Positions 6,629-9,510 of a stretch of DNA of 9,510 nt are shown here, piece after piece (the stretch's first letter is position 1; each line of letters begins with the position of its first letter). The translations under genes were made by a program, and so were the position numbers. Source of the stretch: Bacillota bacterium (GTDB lineage: Bacteria > Bacillota > DSM-12270 > Thermacetogeniales > Thermacetogeniaceae); assembly GCA_030627585.1 (NCBI GenBank), contig DAOURU010000024.1:1-9510 (forward strand), in the 5' to 3' direction. The notes under the pieces were generated by a model. It saw only the letters and a program-made list of their open reading frames with translations, did not search any database and was not told the DNA's origin.

Positions 6629-7444
6629 ATGATGATGAATAAAAAACCCTTAAAATTGATTTTTGCAGCGCTTGTTTCAATTGTTCTTATTTCATCCGGT
6701 TTTGTCATCCTGCGGGAGTCCCGGAATAGCAATCTTTCATCTCCTGCTGTTCAAGATTTTTCTTATCCTGACAATCCTTTCACAGTAATTGATAGTTTTT
6801 ACCGGGCTTTTGCAGAAAATAACTGGGATTATGTCCAGGCGCTTACAACACCGGCTCTTTTTCGTTATTTAAATGAAAGCGGTCTTATTTCTCGTTGGGA
6901 ACTTATTAAAAAACAAGATCCTTCCATCCAATACGTAATATTCCTTGTTTTAGATTCTCACGTGGATATGCTGCGAGGTGAGGCCTGGGCTCTCGGCCGC
7001 GCAAGTTGGAAGTCGGCCCGGCGGCGTATTCCAGATTACAATGAAACCGTTTTTTTGCGGTTGGTTAATGGACAATGGAAAGTTGTTCAAATCCGTGTTC
7101 ATGCTTCGGTCGAGGTGGCAGGTGATTTCTACCAGGCAATTCAAGATGCGGATTGGCAGCGCTTCCGTACCCTGCTAACTGATCGTTACTGGAACAGACT
7201 AGAAACTACTGGTGTAATTCCTGCTTTAATTAAAGATCGTGCTCAGGTTACCTCCGGAGTCTATGTAGTATTTATCGTTACGGACTTTACAGAATTAGAC
7301 TCTCGTGCCTGGGTAACAGGAGATGTTATTTGGTGCCCTTTAAGTAAATGGGGGAAGGAAGATACAGTAAAAGTACTTTTAGTCAGGGAACCAACGGGCT
7401 GGAAGATAGATGGTATCCGGGGGCATTGGGAACAAACTAAATAA
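6629..7444 (+). CDS. Membrane-anchored or secreted protein with two copies of an NTF2-like domain
   Basis: I do not recognise a named family. The 271-residue protein begins with lysines and a single hydrophobic segment at about 8-27, either a signal anchor or an uncleaved signal peptide. No lipobox cysteine is seen, so the rest should lie outside the membrane. Residues about 54-158 and 166-266 are copies of one module. Copy 1 has FYRAFAENNWDYVQAL and NESGLI; copy 2 has FYQAIQDADWQRFRTL and ETTGVI. Each then has a YVIF/YVVF strand, a tryptophan-bearing strand and a C-terminal GQWKV or TGWKI strand. This helix-then-sheet layout resembles DUF4878/NTF2-like extracytoplasmic domains. Three in-frame ATGs (6629, 6632, 6635) compete and the ribosome site is weak. 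A role in the envelope is inference only. Confidence 0.75.
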   Translation: MMMNKKPLKLIFAALVSIVLISSGFVILRESRNSNLSSPAVQDFSYPDNPFTVIDSFYRAFAENNWDYVQALTTPALFRYLNESGLISRWELIKKQDPSIQYVIFLVLDSHVDMLRGEAWALGRASWKSARRRIPDYNETVFLRLVNGQWKVVQIRVHASVEVAGDFYQAIQDADWQRFRTLLTDRYWNRLETTGVIPALIKDRAQVTSGVYVVFIVTDFTELDSRAWVTGDVIWCPLSKWGKEDTVKVLLVREPTGWKIDGIRGHWEQTK

Positions 7445-7449
7445 CTATG

Positions 7450-7842
7450 TCACTCGGTCAACGCAATCCCAATAATTCCACCTGCTGCCGAAACTATAAA
7501 TGTGTAAACTGCTTTTAATCCCAGGTTTAATAATGAAAAAGACCCGGGTTTGGTTGCCAGTACTATTAGTGTAAAAAAGAAAAAGTAACAGATACCGACT
7601 CCTGTTCCGTATAAAAGTCCTTTTCCGCCGGCCCTTTTTGCCGCTAAAAAGCCTCCGGTGAAGGCACCAATCAGATAGATGGCGGCCCCAGCGGGTTGCA
7701 GGTAACTTTCAGAAAAAGAGGTAAAATAGAAAATTAATGTTAACAAAATTGTACCGGTTAGTCCAACGCCAACCGCAGCCAAAGTACCTAAAAAGACGGG
7801 GGTTGCAGTGTACTTTAAAATGATGTTTTTTTCCTCAGCCAT
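7450..7842 (-). CDS. TIGR04086 (YrzE-like) four-helix membrane protein
   Basis: The 130-residue protein has a short charged N-terminus (MAEEKN) and four hydrophobic helices at about 17-40, 51-67, 77-97 and 104-127. Glycine-rich GAFTGGFLAAKRAGGKGLLYG (59-79) bridges helices 2 and 3, the pattern of the TIGR04086/YrzE family of Firmicute membrane proteins, whose function is unknown. I placed the start at 7842 because GGAGG (7852-7856 on the minus strand) is then 9 bases away. An in-frame ATG at 7851 would touch the ribosome site directly. The gene converges on the two-domain protein with only 5 bases between stop codons. Confidence 0.82.
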   Translation of the reverse strand: MAEEKNIILKYTATPVFLGTLAAVGVGLTGTILLTLIFYFTSFSESYLQPAGAAIYLIGAFTGGFLAAKRAGGKGLLYGTGVGICYFFFFTLIVLATKPGSFSLLNLGLKAVYTFIVSAAGGIIGIALTE

Positions 7843-7894
7843 GCTCATCATCCTCCAGAAAAATTTTCATTTTTAAACATATTAAGAGCAAGAG

Positions 7895-7900
7895 TATAAT
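7895..7900 (+). promoter_or_regulatory. Possible -10 element ahead of the structured RNA
   Basis: A consensus TATAAT lies about 50 bases before the structured segment at 7952, so transcription from it would include the sequence just 5' of that segment. No matching -35 box is apparent at 17 bases. Confidence 0.25.
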
Positions 7901-7951
7901 ATGACATCTTACAGGCATGTTGTAATTGGTAATCCTACCCTAAAAATATGA

Positions 7952-8207
7952 TTCGGTTCTCCTTGCGCTTGCTCCCGGTACTCTTACCTGCTTCGCCCTA
8001 AAACTCGTCGCAATGGTTAGCCGACTGCCTCCTATGATGCCGTCTGTGGCACACAGTTGGCTATCTCGATGTCCTATCTCGATTCGGCTGCCGTTAGCTG
8101 CTCCTCGTCAAGGGCGAGGTAACAACCTCCGTAAGGTCGCTTCGCCTGTAAGGATAACCCTTTATTTTCTTCTGATGGTGCCGTATGAGCGGCATGAAGG
8201 TCTAAGC
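7952..8207 (+). ncRNA. Candidate orphan IscB-type omega RNA (HEARO-like)
   Basis: This GC-rich segment sits in AT-rich surroundings, has no credible ORF and shows much internal pairing. Helices seen: 7977-7980 with 7985-7988; a long-range perfect 7-bp helix of 7993-7999 with 8111-8117; a 10-bp helix of 8018-8027 with 8054-8063 (one G-U) capped by an inner hairpin 8038-8041/8048-8051; 8116-8119 with 8126-8129; 8150-8153 with 8159-8162; and a 5-bp hairpin at 8179-8194. The segment follows ATGA (7948-7951), the insertion context I recall for HEARO elements, and motifs such as TTAGCCGACTG and GTTGGCTAT resemble what I remember of IscB omega RNAs. These RNAs guide the IscB nuclease using the sequence just 5' of the scaffold. 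No iscB ORF follows, so it would be an orphan. The 3' boundary is uncertain. A group II intron relic is the main alternative. Confidence 0.55.
8061..8083 (+). repeat. 10-bp direct repeat inside the structured RNA
   Basis: CTATCTCGAT occurs at 8061-8070 and again at 8074-8083, separated by GTC. The first copy overlaps the 3' arm of the 10-bp helix by three bases. Confidence 0.9.
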
Positions 8208-8263
8208 AAAAAATTATTCAACAAAAGGAAAACGGGCACGAAAATTGAATTATAATTTAAATC

Positions 8264-8275
8264 TTCAAATTTGAA
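8264..8275. repeat. Perfect 12-bp palindrome TTCAAATTTGAA
   Basis: The palindrome lies 13 bases before the TTG of the decayed response-regulator gene and 8 bases after a TATAAT at 8251-8256. Its position would suit an operator, but such short AT-rich palindromes also occur by chance. Confidence 0.4.
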
Positions 8276-8288
8276 ATGGTGAAAGATT

Positions 8289-8612
8289 TTGAAGCCAAAA
8301 GTTTTAATTATTGATGATGACCCTCTGGTAACACAGGTGATTTAATTCGCGGTTTTGACCAGGGCATCCAGCATTTTTACAGTAAAAAAGATTTGGAACG
8401 AGGTTTTGTGATCATGATAGATTCGGAAGGGTAGAGAGCAGTTCTTTCCCTTTTGAGCCTCTCGATTGCAGTGGTTTCCAACGAAAACCGAAACCATTGA
8501 GAGCCACTGGTCGGTGGGTGAAATTGCCGCAGAACTTAAAAAATATGCAAAATCATTTCCGGGCAGTATTTATGTAAAGGATAGCCGAAAAGGTAATTTT
8601 CTGGAGGGGTAA
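8289..8612 (+). pseudogene. Decayed gene starting like a response-regulator receiver domain
   Basis: A TTG at 8289 opens MKPKVLIIDDDPLVTQVI, the first beta strand and acidic Asp triad of a CheY-like receiver domain, but a stop at 8343-8345 ends it after 18 residues. A protein-like reading then continues in another frame (from about 8339: DLIRGFDQGIQHFYSKKDLE), meets a TAG at 8432-8434, and goes on in the same frame with AVLSLLSLSIAVVSNENRNH to a TGA. The original frame then carries VGEIAAELKKYAKSFPGS and further residues to a TAA at 8610-8612. This looks like one gene of about 107 codons broken by frameshifts and a stop, probably with internal deletion. The parts after the receiver start are not recognised. 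The stop is 3 bases before the fur start. Confidence 0.5.
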
Positions 8613-8615
8613 ATA

Positions 8616-9056
8616 TTGCGACCGACCTTCAATTCGCTCTGTGCTAAATTGCAACAGAAAGCCTATAAAATTACACCTCAACGCCAGATAATTTTAAAAG
8701 CCTTTTTCGACCACGAGCAGAGACATCTAAGCGCCGAGGAAATTCACGGCATTGTCAAACAAAATCATCCTGAAATTGGCCTCGCGACAGTTTATCGAAC
8801 GCTGGAAATTTTGGCGAATTTAGATATTTTACATAAAATCGAATTTGGTGACGGCCGTACCAGGTATGAATTTGCCGAGGCAGAAGTACACCACCACCAC
8901 CATTTAATTTGCATTAATTGCGGCAAAGTTATGGAATTTAATGACGATCTGCTGGAAAGTCTCGAAACCTGGATTGCAAAAAAAACCAATTTTTTGGTGG
9001 TTGATCACCAACTAAAATTTTATGGATATTGTAAAGATTGTCAGTGTCGGGAATAA
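8616..9056 (+). CDS. fur: Fur-family metal-responsive transcriptional repressor
   Basis: The 146-residue protein has the full Fur-family layout: a winged-helix DNA-binding domain (about 1-85) with ITPQRQIIL at 19-27 and the recognition helix LATVYRTLEIL at 56-66, then a dimerisation domain with a five-histidine run (92-96). Two CxxC pairs (Cys99/Cys102 and Cys139/Cys142) form the structural zinc site. Glu85 stands where PerR has the oxidation-sensing Asp85, which favours Fur or Zur over PerR. Iron or zinc as the sensed metal cannot be decided from sequence. Its targets are not visible here; I found no clear Fur box in the window. The TTG start at 8616 has GGAGGGG at 8603-8609. A strong terminator follows, so it may be transcribed alone. 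Confidence 0.93.
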   Translation: MRPTFNSLCAKLQQKAYKITPQRQIILKAFFDHEQRHLSAEEIHGIVKQNHPEIGLATVYRTLEILANLDILHKIEFGDGRTRYEFAEAEVHHHHHLICINCGKVMEFNDDLLESLETWIAKKTNFLVVDHQLKFYGYCKDCQCRE

Positions 9057-9081
9057 ATTTTGATGAATCAGAAAAAAGCAC

Positions 9082-9109
9082 ACCCCGCAGAGAGCGGGGT
9101 TATTTTTTT
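9082..9109 (+). terminator. Rho-independent terminator after fur
   Basis: A perfect 7-bp stem ACCCCGC/GCGGGGT (9082-9088 with 9094-9100) has a 5-base loop and is followed by TATTTTTTT. It lies 25 bases after the fur stop codon. Confidence 0.95.
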
Positions 9110-9239
9110 AGACAAAGAAGAACAAAAAATAAACGGCTTGGCGAACAAAGGCGGAATAAGATGGAAAAAATTAGCAGGAATTTCACTTTTAAGCAAGAAT
9201 TTAATTTCTGGATATTTAAGATAAACGGAGGTGAAAGCT

Positions 9240-9510
9240 TTGAGTTTAAAAACCAAACTCTATCCGTTCTATGGAAAAGTCTATAATCTTTTTTATAATT
9301 GCATGCAGGCATGTAAATTAAACTACCGAGGGGGTGATTTTCGTCAGAACAAACAGGGAAAGTTATACTGGATAGGAAATCTTGCCCTCGAGACATCTCA
9401 AAAAAATATATTCCTGTTGGATAAAGCACTTGAAAGCGGATTGGAAACCCCTGAGCTTTGGAGGCTCAAAGGGGAGATTTTAATGCAAGAGGAACAATTT
9501 CTTGAGGCCA
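9240..9510 (+). CDS. Probable tetratricopeptide-repeat protein (3' partial)
   Basis: The frame opens at TTG 9240 behind a strong GGAGGTGA (9227-9234) and stays open to the window edge, giving 90 residues. After a basic, aromatic N-terminus (LYPFYGKVYNLFYN), the stretch from about residue 48 reads like helix pairs of TPR type: LYWIGNLALE, then ALESGLETPELWRLKGEIL and QEEQFLEA. The LWxLKGxxL and short loop pattern is typical of TPR scaffolds, but one repeat is too little to be sure. No signal peptide is visible. A competing 42-residue ORF at 9161-9289 starts at ATG with a poorer ribosome site and overlaps this start. I prefer the longer frame. Partner and role are unknown. Confidence 0.6.
   Translation, partial: MSLKTKLYPFYGKVYNLFYNCMQACKLNYRGGDFRQNKQGKLYWIGNLALETSQKNIFLLDKALESGLETPELWRLKGEILMQEEQFLEA

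Noticed and set aside
7425..7473. Inverted repeat ATTGGGA/TCCCAAT across the convergent gene ends as a bidirectional terminator
   Set aside because: The loop is about 35 bases and there is no T run on either side, so it is not a standard terminator.
8170..8207. Possible group II intron domain V in the structured RNA
   Set aside because: The hairpin GTGCCG...CGGCAT superficially resembles the base of domain V, but the distal stem with GAAA-type loop and an AGC triad are missing, no 5' GTGYG boundary is evident and no maturase ORF is present. The rest of the segment fits an IscB omega RNA better.
8013..8255. 80-codon ORF over the structured RNA
   Set aside because: It lacks a ribosome site, runs through the paired RNA segments and has no protein-like pattern.
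9161..9289. 42-codon ORF ahead of the final gene
   Set aside because: It overlaps the better-supported TTG start at 9240, has a poorer ribosome site and shows no recognisable pattern. It remains an outside possibility.
1..9510. CRISPR arrays, transposase genes or toxin-antitoxin pairs
   Set aside because: I found no regularly spaced repeats, no transposase motifs and no paired small ORFs of that type on either strand.

Overview
The window looks like the chromosome of an anaerobic, hydrogen-metabolising, spore-forming Firmicute of the Clostridia (Moorella, Thermacetogenium or Peptococcaceae type). The evidence is a [NiFe]-hydrogenase maturation cluster, a tiny spoVM-like gene, a TIGR04086/YrzE-type membrane protein, a DUF3786 protein, strong Shine-Dalgarno sites and frequent TTG starts. 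This placement is inferred from gene content, not from a database match.

Region 1 (2-3959, + strand) holds hypF (5' end cut by the window edge), hypC, hypD and hypE. All are overlapping or coupled and surely one operon. HypF and HypE make the cyanide ligand from carbamoyl phosphate, and HypC and HypD carry the iron on which the Fe(CN)2CO unit is built. A CPBP-family membrane protease gene follows in the same direction (4047-4826).

Region 2 (4827-6337) has a gap with no clear gene, then a tRNA-Arg(CCG) on the minus strand with a near-ideal promoter. Facing away from it is a two-gene unit: a YjbQ/UPF0047 protein and a DUF3786 protein. Base composition is visibly more AT-rich from about 4830 onward.

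Region 3 (6338-7851) holds a 21-codon spoVM-like gene with its own terminator, a membrane-anchored protein built from two copies of one domain, and a convergent minus-strand gene for a four-helix membrane protein.

Region 4 (7857-8615) has no intact protein gene. It contains a GC-rich, highly structured segment that I read as an orphan IscB-type omega RNA (HEARO-like), with no iscB gene beside it. A decayed gene follows that begins like a response-regulator receiver domain.

Region 5 (8616-9510) holds a Fur-family regulator, a strong terminator and the start of a gene with a TPR-like C-terminal part that runs off the window.

The most interesting items are the orphan omega-RNA candidate and the short spoVM gene.
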